Below are positions 33,285-41,740 of a stretch of DNA of 51,282 nt, piece after piece (position 1 is the first letter of the stretch; every line of letters starts with the position of its first letter). This DNA is from an uncultured Anaerococcus sp. GTDB lineage: Bacteria; Bacillota; Clostridia; Tissierellales; Peptoniphilaceae. The DNA lies in assembly GCF_943912825.1 (NCBI RefSeq), contig NZ_CALTUX010000013.1, positions 1 to 51,282 on the forward strand, written 5' to 3'. The position numbers and the translations under genes are program-made. The notes under the pieces were generated by a model, which made no database searches, had not been told where the DNA came from, and was given only the letters and a program-made list of their open reading frames with translations.

Positions 33285-33419
33285 CCCAAGATTAGAGTAT
33301 TTTAGGGGCTTCCCCTAAGACCCCTGGTTTCTTATACAATATAAGATTATTATTTGGTTTAATTCTTCGTATTGTTATCACATAATAAATGATTATTATA
33401 AGTATATCCCTTCGTTCAA

Positions 33420-33468
33420 GGGGGAATCCCTAGGGAACGTTTCGCACGTTCCCTCATCGGATTCCCCC
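33420..33468 (-). repeat. GATGA-type GC-rich hairpin (left copy in locus 2)
   Basis: Read on the minus strand: GGGGGAATCC, internal loop GATGA, inner stem GGGAAC/GTTCCC around a loop with TGCGAAA, then TAG and GGATTCCCCC. All stem differences from the other copies are compensated. Confidence 0.85.
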
Positions 33469-33798
33469 TTACACCCCCTTTCCGTTACACCCTCCGAGCG
33501 ACCCCTCGCGGGGAAAAAGGATGTTTGCTACGCAAACTTTTGGTACATGACTGTTATTCATCCTGGTTCAAAATCTATTATTTCAAATCTCGTCAGCTAA
33601 AAATTTAGATTCACTTCACTTCGTTTCGTTCAACAAAATTTTTGGACGCCGACTTGATTTGAAATAATTAACGATTTTAATTAAGTATATCTTAAAGTTC
33701 TATTCTCTAAACAACTAATCGCAAAGTTTGCCAAAGTCAAACGAGCCCTAGGACTGATTCGTCGTTATATTTCTCTCAGAATACAGAATAATATCCCT

Positions 33799-33857
33799 AA
33801 GGTCGGGAGATTTTGTAAATGGAGATGCCGTTAAGAAAATCTCCTGACGCACGAGTA
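33799..33857 (+). repeat. Conserved 59-base block (copy in locus 2)
   Basis: Identical to 27897-27955. The stem GTCGGGAGATTTT (33802-33814) pairs with AAAATCTCCTGAC (33836-33848). Confidence 0.85.
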
Positions 33858-34075
33858 AAAATTAAAATTCAGTAACTACTGAGATGTAGAGTATATATAA
33901 AACATAAAGTTGGGCTAGATTGAGATTTTTAGGCATCGGAATGTCAAAATCAGTTTGGATAAAGATAGATTTTACGAAGAGTTTCATCTACAAAGAGAGG
34001 CTTGCCGAAGGCAAGCTTCTAATCATGCTCCCCGCCTTAGGGGCCGCCTGGGGGTGTAACGGGGAGGGGGTGCAA

Positions 34076-34123
34076 GGGGGAGCCCGATGAGGGACCATGC
34101 GGAAGGTCCCTTGGGGCTCCCCC
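34076..34123 (+). repeat. GATGA-type GC-rich hairpin (right copy in locus 2)
   Basis: The outer stem GGGGGAGCCC (34076-34085) pairs with GGGCTCCCCC (34114-34123). The internal loop GATGA faces TTG. The inner stem GGGACC pairs with GGTCCC around ATGCGGAA. The 3' arm and tail match the truncated copy at 149-180. Confidence 0.85.
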
Positions 34124-34260
34124 TTGAGACGAAGATTCAATAGTAAATAGAAATAATTTATTATGAGATAACATAACGAAGAAAAATAGTATATAAAAAT
34201 AATTCAAAATGAAATAAAGATAAAATATTTTTATCTTGGATAAAAAAGAAAGGACTTTTG

Positions 34261-37077
34261 ATGTCAGAAAAAAACATTATTATTAAAGGAGCAAGGACTA
34301 ATAATCTCAAAAATATTGACTTGACTTTGCCTCGTGACAAGATGATTGTCTTTACGGGCTTGTCGGGCTCTGGGAAGTCTACTCTTGCCTTTGATACTAT
34401 CTATGCTGAGGGCCAGCGCCGTTATGTTGAGAGCTTGTCTTCTTATGCTAGGCAGTTTTTGGGTGGGATTGATAAGCCTGATGTCGATGCTATTGAGGGG
34501 CTTTCTCCTTCGATTTCTATAGATCAGAAGACTACTAATAGGAACCCTAGGTCTACTGTTGCGACTGTGACTGAGATTTATGATTATTATAGGCTTTTAT
34601 ATGCTAGGATTGGCGATGCTTTTTGTCCAGTTTGTGGCAAGCCTATTGTGGCCCAGTCTGTGGATCAGATGGTTGATAGGATTATGGAAATTGAGGAGGG
34701 CTCTAGGATTCAGCTCCTTGCTCCTGTGATTAGGGGCAAGAAGGGCCAGCACAAAAAGGCCCTGGAAAATATTAGAAAAGAGGGCTTTGTCAGGGTTGTG
34801 ATCGATGGAGAAAGATATGAAATCGAAGATGACATCGACCTTGATAAGAATAAGAAGCATGACATTTCTGTAATTGTCGACAGGATTAAGATGAAGCCTG
34901 GCATTGAATCTAGAGTGGCTGATTCGATTGAAACTATTATCGGCCTTGCTGATGGGCTGGTGATTGTGGATGTGATTGGTAAGGAGGAAATCCTCTTATC
35001 ATCCAAGCTTGCCTGTCCTGAAGGCCATGTGTCCTTGCCAGAAATTACACCAAATATGTTTTCATTTAACGCACCTATTGGCATGTGTCCAGAGTGTAAT
35101 GGGCTTGGCTTTCATTTACAAATTGATAAGGACCTTATTATTCCTGATTATAGCCTTTCTATCAACCAAGGGGCTATCGATCCTTATGCAGGTTCTGGCA
35201 AGGGTACCTACTACTACCAAGTAGTAAGGGCCATTGCTGATCATTATAAATTTGACCATGACAGACCTCTTGAAGATGCTCCAGAGGGGATGATTCACGA
35301 TATCCTTTACGGAACTGACTATGACCTTTCTTTTATTTTTGATTCTCACTTTTCAGGCCAAAAACGCTATGTGGGGATTTTTGAAGGGGCCATCCAAAAT
35401 CTTTGGGATAGGTACCAAAGGACCAATTCCGATGCCCAAAAGAAGAAATTTAGAGAATACATGGGCGAAGAGGAATGTAGGGTATGCCATGGGGATAGGC
35501 TTAAACCGGAAGTTTTGGCTATCAAGGTTGGTGGTTTAAATATTTCAGAGCTGACTCGCCTTTCTGTTGCTAAATCTATAGAATTTTTCCAAAATTTGGA
35601 ATTGTCTGAGATGAAGGCAAAGATTGCCGAGCTTATTATCAAGGAAATTAAGGGCAGACTCAAGTTTTTAGACGATGTAGGCCTATCCTACTTGACCCTA
35701 AATAGGGCGGCGGCGACTCTTTCTGGTGGGGAAAGTCAGAGGATAAGACTTGCTACCCAGATAGGTTCTGGCCTTGTGGGTGTTTCTTATGTCCTTGATG
35801 AGCCATCTATAGGCCTCCACCAAAGGGACAATGACAAGCTAATAAAATCTCTACGAAATCTCACCGACATCGGCAATACTCTAATTATCGTAGAACACGA
35901 CGAGGACACCATGAGGGCAGCTGATTATATAGTTGATATCGGTCCAAGGGCTGGCATCCACGGAGGCCAGATTGTCGCTAAGGGTAGTCTTGATGAGATT
36001 ATGAAAAATAAAGATTCCATAACTGGGGACTATTTGGCAGGCAGGAAGAAAATTCCTGTACCAAAGGAAAGGCGCAAGTCTGATAAGTTTATAGAAATAA
36101 TCGGGGCTGGGGAAAATAACCTCAAAAATATTAACGTGAAATTCCCACTTTCAACCCTCACCACAGTTACAGGTGTATCCGGCTCTGGTAAGTCTTCTCT
36201 TGTCAATCAAATTCTCTACAAGGTCGCCACAAGAAAGCTTAATAAAACCAAAATCCACGCCGGTATCCACAAGAAAGTGACAGGCCTTGACCAGATTGAC
36301 AAGGTCATAGCCATTGACCAGTCACCAATCGGTAGGACTCCAAGGTCAAACCCAGCCACCTACACCAAGCTTTTTGACAGCATCAGAGATGTCTTTGCCA
36401 TGACTAACCAGGCCAAGATGAAGGGCTTTAAGAAGGGAAGATTTTCCTTCAATGTCAAGGGCGGCAGGTGCGAGGCTTGTAAGGGAGATGGGACAATCAA
36501 GGTAGATATGATGTTCCTTCCTGATGTCTACGTTCCTTGTGAGGTTTGCCACGGCAAGAGATACAACAGGGAGACCCTGGAAGTCAAATATAAGGGCAAG
36601 GATATTTCAGAGGTCCTTGATATGACAGTCGAAGAAGGGATAGAATTTTTTGAAAACCACCCACCAATTGTAAGAAAGCTCCAAACCCTCTACGATGTAG
36701 GTCTTGGTTATATCAAAATCGGCCAACCATCTACAGAATTATCAGGAGGAGAGGCCCAAAGGGTCAAGCTTGCAACAGAGCTTGCCAAGGTATCAACAGG
36801 TCAGACCCTCTACATCCTAGATGAGCCAACTACAGGCCTTCACACAGCAGATGTCCACAAGCTAATCGAAGTCCTAAATCGCCTGGTAGATCAAAATAAT
36901 ACGGTAGTAGTAATCGAGCATAACCTAGATGTAATCAAGGTTTCAGACTACATCATCGATCTAGGCCCAGAAGGAGGCGATGGGGGCGGAGAGATTGTCG
37001 CCACCGGCACTCCAGAAGAAGTCGCCAAGGTCAAAAAATCCTACACAGGCAAATACCTAAAGAAAATCCTAAAATAA
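34261..37077 (+). CDS. Excinuclease ABC subunit A
   Basis: UvrA of 938 residues, starting MSEKNIIIKGARTNNLKNID at the ATG after AAAGGACTTTTG. It is a tandem ABC ATPase. The first nucleotide site has GLSGSGKSTLAFDTIYAEGQ, the second GVSGSGKSSL. Signature motifs are LSGGESQRIRLA and LSGGEAQRVKLA. Zinc-binding cysteine pairs occur in CPVCGKP and in GGRCEACKGDGT...CEVCHGKRY. It is the damage-recognition subunit of nucleotide excision repair. The immediately upstream DNA is the end of repeat locus 2, so its promoter, if separate from uvrB, must lie within the repeat. Confidence 0.97.
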   Translation: MSEKNIIIKGARTNNLKNIDLTLPRDKMIVFTGLSGSGKSTLAFDTIYAEGQRRYVESLSSYARQFLGGIDKPDVDAIEGLSPSISIDQKTTNRNPRSTVATVTEIYDYYRLLYARIGDAFCPVCGKPIVAQSVDQMVDRIMEIEEGSRIQLLAPVIRGKKGQHKKALENIRKEGFVRVVIDGERYEIEDDIDLDKNKKHDISVIVDRIKMKPGIESRVADSIETIIGLADGLVIVDVIGKEEILLSSKLACPEGHVSLPEITPNMFSFNAPIGMCPECNGLGFHLQIDKDLIIPDYSLSINQGAIDPYAGSGKGTYYYQVVRAIADHYKFDHDRPLEDAPEGMIHDILYGTDYDLSFIFDSHFSGQKRYVGIFEGAIQNLWDRYQRTNSDAQKKKFREYMGEEECRVCHGDRLKPEVLAIKVGGLNISELTRLSVAKSIEFFQNLELSEMKAKIAELIIKEIKGRLKFLDDVGLSYLTLNRAAATLSGGESQRIRLATQIGSGLVGVSYVLDEPSIGLHQRDNDKLIKSLRNLTDIGNTLIIVEHDEDTMRAADYIVDIGPRAGIHGGQIVAKGSLDEIMKNKDSITGDYLAGRKKIPVPKERRKSDKFIEIIGAGENNLKNINVKFPLSTLTTVTGVSGSGKSSLVNQILYKVATRKLNKTKIHAGIHKKVTGLDQIDKVIAIDQSPIGRTPRSNPATYTKLFDSIRDVFAMTNQAKMKGFKKGRFSFNVKGGRCEACKGDGTIKVDMMFLPDVYVPCEVCHGKRYNRETLEVKYKGKDISEVLDMTVEEGIEFFENHPPIVRKLQTLYDVGLGYIKIGQPSTELSGGEAQRVKLATELAKVSTGQTLYILDEPTTGLHTADVHKLIEVLNRLVDQNNTVVVIEHNLDVIKVSDYIIDLGPEGGDGGGEIVATGTPEEVAKVKKSYTGKYLKKILK

Positions 37078-37099
37078 GATCAAGTATCATTGAAAAATC

Positions 37100-37132
37100 A
37101 AAGGCTCCTGATAGAAAAAATCAGGGGCTTTT
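37100..37132 (+). terminator. Terminator after uvrA
   Basis: AAAGGCTCCTGAT pairs with ATCAGGGGCTTTT through mostly Watson-Crick and some G-T pairs and runs into TTTT, 23 bases after the stop. Confidence 0.75.
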
Positions 37133-37161
37133 ATATTGGAAGAAAATAAATGAAAAAATAA

Positions 37162-37190
37162 TTGCTAAAAACTTACAAGTATCATATAAT
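37162..37190 (+). promoter_or_regulatory. Promoter of the UxuB-like gene
   Basis: TTGCTA (37162-37167) and a perfect TATAAT (37185-37190) are 17 bases apart. The leader contains a CCTGAA/TTCGGG hairpin (37211-37224) and ACTTGCAAGT (37230-37239). Confidence 0.65.
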
Positions 37191-37244
37191 ATATCTAAAG
37201 AAATCTTTTTCCTGAAAATTCGGGAAGAGACTTGCAAGTAAAAA

Positions 37245-37258
37245 TGTAAGCGGTTAAA
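37245..37258 (+). promoter_or_regulatory. Probable catabolite-responsive element (cre)
   Basis: TGTAAGCGGTTAAA matches the CcpA consensus TGWAANCGNTNWCA at every specified position but one (A for C). It lies about 50 bases downstream of the predicted start, where CcpA would act as a roadblock. A LacI- or GntR-type operator is an alternative. Confidence 0.55.
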
Positions 37259-37290
37259 CTTGCTATTTTTAGGCAAAGAAAGGAAATTAT

Positions 37291-38904
37291 ATGACAGAAG
37301 TTAAATTATCCCTACAATCAATTCAAAATGACAAGGCCCTATGGGAAGAAAAAGGCTTTGTATTGCCAAGTTATGACATTGAAAAGGTAAGAGCGAATAC
37401 TAAAGAAAACCCTGAATGGGTACACTTTGGTGGTGGAAACATTTTTAGAGCCTTCCCAGCTAGAATTCAAGATGAGATCCTAGATGAAGGTCTTGCTGAA
37501 ACAGGTGTTATTATCTTTGAAACCTTTGCTGCAGAAAAGCTAGACTATATTTTCGGTGAAAATGATAACCTATCTACAGCTGTAACCCTCAAATCTGACG
37601 GCACAGTTGACCTAAGAGTAGTAGGAGCAATTGCAGAAACAGTAAAGGCAACCAAGGCTCAAGATTGGGCAAGGGCTGAAGAAATCTTTGCCAAAGAAAG
37701 CCTAAAGGTAGTATCTTTCACAATTACAGAAAAAGGCTACAACATCAAGGGCTTAGACGGGGACTTTACAGACCAAGTTAAGGCAGAAATGCAGGATAAG
37801 GACCTCAATGTTTCAAACTCTATGGCCATAGTAGCAGCTCTTTTATACCACAGATTTAAAAATGGAGCTTATCCAATAACCATGACATCAATGGATAACT
37901 GCAGCCACAACGGCGATAAGCTAAAGGCGTCAGTCCTTGATTTTGCAAAGGCTTGGGCAGAAAATGGCATAGTAGAAAAAGAATTTGTTGAATATTTAGA
38001 AGATGAAAGCAAGGTATTTTTCCCACTATCAATGATTGATAAGATTACTCCAGTAGCAGATGGGTCAATTGGCAAAATCCTAAAAGACAAAGGCTACAGC
38101 CCAGTAGAAAGCCCAGTTATGGATGGCAGGCCACAACCACCTTCATATGTAAATGCTGAAGAGACAGAATATTTAGTAATAGAAGAATCAAAGGCTACAG
38201 AGTATCCTCAATGGGATAAGAAGGGCATCATCTTTACAGACAGAAAGACAGTAGATGAAGTAGAGACAATGAAGGTAACAACCTGTCTAAACCCACTTCA
38301 CACAGCCCTAGCAGTTTATGGTTGCCTACTTGGCTATGACCTAATAAGTGCAGAAATGAAAGATGAAGACCTAGTCAAACTAATCAAGGGCGTAGGCTAC
38401 ACAGAAGGTATGCCAGTAGTAGTAGACCCAGGTATCATCGATCCAAAGGCCTTTATCGATACAGTACTAAATGTTAGATTCCCTAACCCATTCCTACCAG
38501 ATGCTCCACAAAGAATAGCAACAGACACATCTCAAAAGGTAGCTGTAAGATATGGTAAGACCCTAAATGCTTATAAGGCTCAAAACCCAGAAGCAATCAA
38601 AGACCTAAAATTCATCCCAGCTGTTATAGCTGGTTGGTTAAGATATCTCCTAGCCATAGATGATGAAGGAAAAGCCTTTGAACCATCACCAGATCCAATG
38701 CTAGCAAGCCTACAAGAAGACCTAAAAGATGTGAAATTTAAAGACAACGAAGGCATCGATGAGAGCCTACTAAAGATTATAGGCAATGAAGAAATCTTTG
38801 GCATAGACCTAGTAGAAATAGGCCTAGCTGATAAGATAATAGCAGACTTCAAAGAAATGAATAAAGAAGAAGGCGGAGTAAGAAAATTCCTACAAAGCCT
38901 ATAA
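37291..38904 (+). CDS. UxuB-like mannitol dehydrogenase family oxidoreductase (probable fructuronate reductase)
   Basis: This 537-residue long-chain polyol dehydrogenase has the N-terminal cofactor-binding segment VHFGGGNIFRAFPARIQDE (about 46-64) and the C-terminal domain with CLNPLHTALAVYG, which carries the conserved Asn and His near the active site. TSMDNCSHNGD matches the family core. Members reduce D-fructuronate to D-mannonate (UxuB) or act on mannitol or tagaturonate. UxuB is favoured because two ketodeoxygluconate permeases lie in the same window and a cre-like site controls it. The substrate is inferred. Single-gene transcript with its own terminator. Confidence 0.8.
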   Translation: MTEVKLSLQSIQNDKALWEEKGFVLPSYDIEKVRANTKENPEWVHFGGGNIFRAFPARIQDEILDEGLAETGVIIFETFAAEKLDYIFGENDNLSTAVTLKSDGTVDLRVVGAIAETVKATKAQDWARAEEIFAKESLKVVSFTITEKGYNIKGLDGDFTDQVKAEMQDKDLNVSNSMAIVAALLYHRFKNGAYPITMTSMDNCSHNGDKLKASVLDFAKAWAENGIVEKEFVEYLEDESKVFFPLSMIDKITPVADGSIGKILKDKGYSPVESPVMDGRPQPPSYVNAEETEYLVIEESKATEYPQWDKKGIIFTDRKTVDEVETMKVTTCLNPLHTALAVYGCLLGYDLISAEMKDEDLVKLIKGVGYTEGMPVVVDPGIIDPKAFIDTVLNVRFPNPFLPDAPQRIATDTSQKVAVRYGKTLNAYKAQNPEAIKDLKFIPAVIAGWLRYLLAIDDEGKAFEPSPDPMLASLQEDLKDVKFKDNEGIDESLLKIIGNEEIFGIDLVEIGLADKIIADFKEMNKEEGGVRKFLQSL

Positions 38905-38910
38905 AAAAAT

Positions 38911-38938
38911 AAAACCACCGGGTAACTGGTGGTTTTTT
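38911..38938 (+). terminator. Terminator of the UxuB-like gene
   Basis: AAAACCACC (38911-38919) pairs with GGTGGTTTT (38928-38936) and continues with T. Confidence 0.85.
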
Positions 38939-39013
38939 GCTGGAAAATTTCTTTATTTGTGAAAAATCCTTATTAAAAAGAGGTAAATTTTTTAAATATC
39001 CTCCTTTGACCTA

Positions 39014-39041
39014 TTGACATTTATCTTATATATGCTATAAT
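39014..39041 (+). promoter_or_regulatory. Promoter of the metal efflux operon
   Basis: A perfect TTGACA (39014-39019) and TATAAT (39036-39041) are 16 bases apart. Confidence 0.8.
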
Positions 39042-39042
39042 A

Positions 39043-39068
39043 TTCATATGAACAAGCAATCATATGAA
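39043..39068 (+). promoter_or_regulatory. Probable operator of the ArsR-type repressor
   Basis: The palindrome TTCATATGAA (39043-39052) begins one base after the -10 and is followed by a second TCATATGA (39060-39067). Position and symmetry fit repression by the adjacent ArsR protein, relieved by metal. Confidence 0.65.
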
Positions 39069-39079
39069 AAGAGGTTAAT

Positions 39080-39418
39080 ATGAATATAAAAAATATTTCA
39101 GATAATATCTTGGCTGATCTGGCTGATTTGTTTAAGATTTTCTCAGACTCTACCAGGATGAGGATTATGTATAGGCTCTTTGATGGACCAGTGAGTGTGG
39201 GAGATATAGCTGAAAGCCTTGATATGAGCCAGTCGGCTATTAGCCACCAGCTTAGAAATCTCAAGGAGAATAATCTTGTAAAGGCAGAGAGGGATGGGAA
39301 ATCTATGATGTATTCCCTGGCTGATGACCACGTCAAGATTATTATTACAACTGGCCTTGACCATGTTTGTGAAGATTGCAAGAATTGCCCAGAGTGCGAA
39401 GAAATTTGTGAGGATTAA
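39080..39418 (+). CDS. ArsR/SmtB-family metal-sensing repressor, zinc/cobalt type
   Basis: This 112-residue winged-helix repressor has the recognition helix MSQSAISHQLRNL near 49-61. The alpha-5 metal site pattern D82-x-H84-x10-H95-x2-E98 matches the zinc/cobalt site of SmtB and CzrA. The alpha-3 cysteines of the cadmium/lead sensor CadC are absent (PVSVGDIA). The C terminus is unusual, with cysteines at 97, 100, 103, 106 and 110 that could form an extra metal site. It heads an operon with an HMA-domain protein and a P1B ATPase. Confidence 0.87.
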   Translation: MNIKNISDNILADLADLFKIFSDSTRMRIMYRLFDGPVSVGDIAESLDMSQSAISHQLRNLKENNLVKAERDGKSMMYSLADDHVKIIITTGLDHVCEDCKNCPECEEICED

Positions 39419-39432
39419 TTTAGGAGGATTTT

Positions 39433-39657
39433 ATGAAAAAGAAATATATTATCGAAGGTTTGGATTGTGCTAATTGTGGAGCTAAGATTGAGGATGCTAT
39501 TTCCAAGATGGATGGAGTAAATTCAGCTAGCGTTTCATTTTTAACTGAGAAGGTCAAGCTTGATTTAGCTGATGATATAGACCTTGTTGCCTTCCTTAAA
39601 GAGGCCAATGAGATTGCTGATAGGATTGAACCAGGGTCTGTGATTAAGGAGAAATAG
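39433..39657 (+). CDS. Stand-alone heavy-metal-associated (HMA) domain protein
   Basis: This 74-residue ferredoxin-like HMA domain carries the metal-binding CxxC as C12 and C15 in GLDCANCGAKIEDAI. It ends directly before the ATG of the ATPase (stop at 39657, start at 39658). Because the ATPase lacks its own N-terminal HMA domain, this looks like the detached metal-binding domain of that pump, or a small metallochaperone feeding it. GGAGGATTTT precedes the ATG. Confidence 0.87.
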   Translation: MKKKYIIEGLDCANCGAKIEDAISKMDGVNSASVSFLTEKVKLDLADDIDLVAFLKEANEIADRIEPGSVIKEK

Positions 39658-41520
39658 ATGTTTAAGTTAATGACTAAGGACCACAAGAAAGAGCTTTACA
39701 AGCTTATTCTTATTGGCCTTGCTAGTTTTGGACTTGCCTTTGCGACAGGCCACAGGCATAATGATGTCGGTCATCCTAATTGGGGAGTGCTTTTAGCCTT
39801 TCTTCTCTTGTATTTAATAGCGGCTGCTGATGTTTTGAAGGCTGCCTTTGAGGGGATTAAGAGGGGCCAGGCCTTGGATGAGAACTTTCTTATGACTATC
39901 GCTACCCTTACAGCCTTTATCATAGGAGATTATGTTGAAGCTATTGCTGTTATGGTTTTTTATGGCTTTGGAGAGCTATTTGAAGAGATTGCTACCCACC
40001 GTTCTAAGGAAAATATCAAGGACCTCCTAGACCTAGTGCCTGACCTTGCTAATAGGGTTCTTGATGATGGGTCTGTTGAAGAGATTGACCTGGATGATGT
40101 AGAAGTGGGTGATATACTCATGGTTCGTGATGGGGAGAAGGTCGGAGTCGATGGCCTTGTAATTGAAGGCAGGGCCCTGGTTGATACTTCTTCTGTAACT
40201 GGAGAATCTATGCCGGTTGAAATTGAGCCAGGAAGTCAAATCATTTCCTCATCTATTGTCACAGATGGGATTATAAAATATAGGGCAGAGAAGGAATTTG
40301 ACGATTCTGTAGCTGCCAAGATTATAGAGCTGATTGAGGATTCACACACAGCAAAATCTGATAGCGAAAAGCTTATTACAAGATTTGCCAGAATTTATAC
40401 ACCTATTGTCGTGGCTCTTGCAGTCCTAGTTGCCCTTGTTCCACCACTTTTCATGGGTGGGGCCTGGTCAGATTATCTCTTTAGGGCAGCGACCTTTTTA
40501 GTATTGTCCTGTCCATGTGCCCTTGTCTTGTCAGTGCCACTTTCCTTTATGTCAGGGCTAGGACTTGCAAGTCGTGATGGGATTTTGGTTAAGGGCAGCC
40601 AATATTTTGAAGACCTAAAGACAGCTGATATTCTCCTTACAGATAAGACAGGAACCCTAACTACAGGAGAATTTCTTGTTAAGGATATAGTTTATTACAA
40701 TAATGATGATAAGGAAGAGCTATTAGATTTTATCTACAATCTAGAAAAGATGTCCACCCATCCCCTTGCCCAAGGCATTGTAAATTCTCTAAATAGAGAA
40801 GAAAAACCTGATTTATTTGATGATGTTGAAAATGAAAAGGGCCTCGGAATTAAGGCTAGGACTAAGGATGGCAGAGAAATAAAAATTGGATCCGCAAGAT
40901 ATGTAGCCTATGAGGGCGATGTAAGAGATAGGGCTGTATTTTTAGCCGTAGATGGAAAGCTAGCTGCAAAGATTATCGTTGAAGATGAGATAAAGAAGGG
41001 GGCTAAGGAGACTATAGCCTACCTTAAGGGGGAATTTAAGGAAATTGGAGTCGTATCTGGAGATAGCGTATTTGCTGTAAAGGACTTGGCTGATAAGCTT
41101 GATATAGATATCTACCATGCAGAAGTCATGCCAAAGGACAAGCTAGAAATCATGAAGGCCTACCAGGATGCTGGCCACAAGGTTGTCTTTATAGGCGATG
41201 GGATAAATGATGCACCAGTCCTTAAGAATTCTGACATAGGTATATCCATGGGCGAGACTGCATCAGACCTTGCCATAGAATCATCAGATATCCTAATAGC
41301 AAATGGCCAGTTTAGCCAGCTTGAAAGACTGATGAAGATAGCAAGTATCACCAATTCGACAGTAATACAAAATATTGTCTTTATAATGACAGTAAAAATT
41401 TTAATATTAATCCTAGGCCTATTTGGCTATGCATCAATGTGGCTAGCCATCATAGGAGATGTAGGCGTATCTATAGCCGCCATTCTCTGGGCCATGAGGA
41501 TTTTAAAAAAGGACCTCTAG
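39658..41520 (+). CDS. Zinc/cadmium/cobalt-type P1B ATPase lacking an N-terminal HMA domain
   Basis: This 620-residue pump exports metal ions at the expense of ATP. The membrane metal site CPC is in SCPCALVLSV near 285-287, and the phosphorylated aspartate is in DKTGTLT near 330. The TGES actuator motif and GDGINDAP hinge are present. The N terminus has a short HRHN-rich stretch (FATGHRHNDVGH) but no CxxC domain; that domain is encoded by the preceding gene. The repressor type suggests zinc or cobalt. The stop lies in the terminator stem. Confidence 0.9.
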   Translation: MFKLMTKDHKKELYKLILIGLASFGLAFATGHRHNDVGHPNWGVLLAFLLLYLIAAADVLKAAFEGIKRGQALDENFLMTIATLTAFIIGDYVEAIAVMVFYGFGELFEEIATHRSKENIKDLLDLVPDLANRVLDDGSVEEIDLDDVEVGDILMVRDGEKVGVDGLVIEGRALVDTSSVTGESMPVEIEPGSQIISSSIVTDGIIKYRAEKEFDDSVAAKIIELIEDSHTAKSDSEKLITRFARIYTPIVVALAVLVALVPPLFMGGAWSDYLFRAATFLVLSCPCALVLSVPLSFMSGLGLASRDGILVKGSQYFEDLKTADILLTDKTGTLTTGEFLVKDIVYYNNDDKEELLDFIYNLEKMSTHPLAQGIVNSLNREEKPDLFDDVENEKGLGIKARTKDGREIKIGSARYVAYEGDVRDRAVFLAVDGKLAAKIIVEDEIKKGAKETIAYLKGEFKEIGVVSGDSVFAVKDLADKLDIDIYHAEVMPKDKLEIMKAYQDAGHKVVFIGDGINDAPVLKNSDIGISMGETASDLAIESSDILIANGQFSQLERLMKIASITNSTVIQNIVFIMTVKILILILGLFGYASMWLAIIGDVGVSIAAILWAMRILKKDL

Positions 41521-41533
41521 GGGTTCTTTTTTT
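41505..41533 (+). terminator. Terminator overlapping the ATPase stop
   Basis: AAAAAAGGACC (41505-41515) pairs with GGTTCTTTTTT (41522-41532) with one G-T pair, around a TCTAGG loop. Confidence 0.75.
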
Positions 41534-41609
41534 GGTGTTTTAAGGATTTAAAATATGTAGTATAATAAGAATGTTATCATCGGCCCATAGGGTGGGAGGA
41601 TGTGATTTC

Positions 41610-41736
41610 ATGCCAATTTTAATAGAACTCATTGCTTTTATCGTAGGGCAAAATCAGCCCCTCCGGCTCTTAGAGGAGTGGTTACTACTTGTGCAAGTGG
41701 CTAGATAGAATACTAAACAAGAAAGATGATAATTAG
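41610..41736 (+). pseudogene. Remnant of a small hydrophobic peptide gene
   Basis: The ATG at 41610 follows GGGAGG and reads MPILIELIAFIV, then becomes a different frame ending at 41708. A second frame at 41683-41736 reads YYLCKWLDRILNKKDDN. Together, with a net shift in the GC-rich stretch 41646-41680, they look like one membrane peptide of about 30-40 residues with a charged KWLD-type tail. I recall peptides of that shape in Clostridia and related groups, usually followed as here by a very strong terminator. A perfect TATAAT lies at 41561-41566. It could be a decayed type I toxin-like gene. The frames are seen; the reconstruction is inference. Confidence 0.4.
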
Positions 41737-41740
41737 CACA

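Larger units (their letters stand above)
33290..34250. repeat. Composite structured repeat, locus 2 (head-to-head pair) between uvrB and uvrA
   Basis: Same build as 27305-28390. The left half in minus orientation has the outer TTAGGGG/CCCCTAA stem (about 33304-33319), tail, GATGA-type hairpin (33420-33468), small GC hairpin (CCCC/GGGG, 33502-33513) and variable hairpin (GTTTGC/GCAAAC, 33523-33537). The right half in plus orientation has the 59-base conserved block (33799-33857), variable hairpin (GCTTGCC/GGCAAGC, 34000-34016), small GC hairpin (CCCC/GGGG, 34030-34043), GATGA-type hairpin (34076-34123), GACGAAGATTCAATAG tail and ATCTTGGATAA just before the uvrA ribosome site. There is no credible gene inside. 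Confidence 0.85.
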
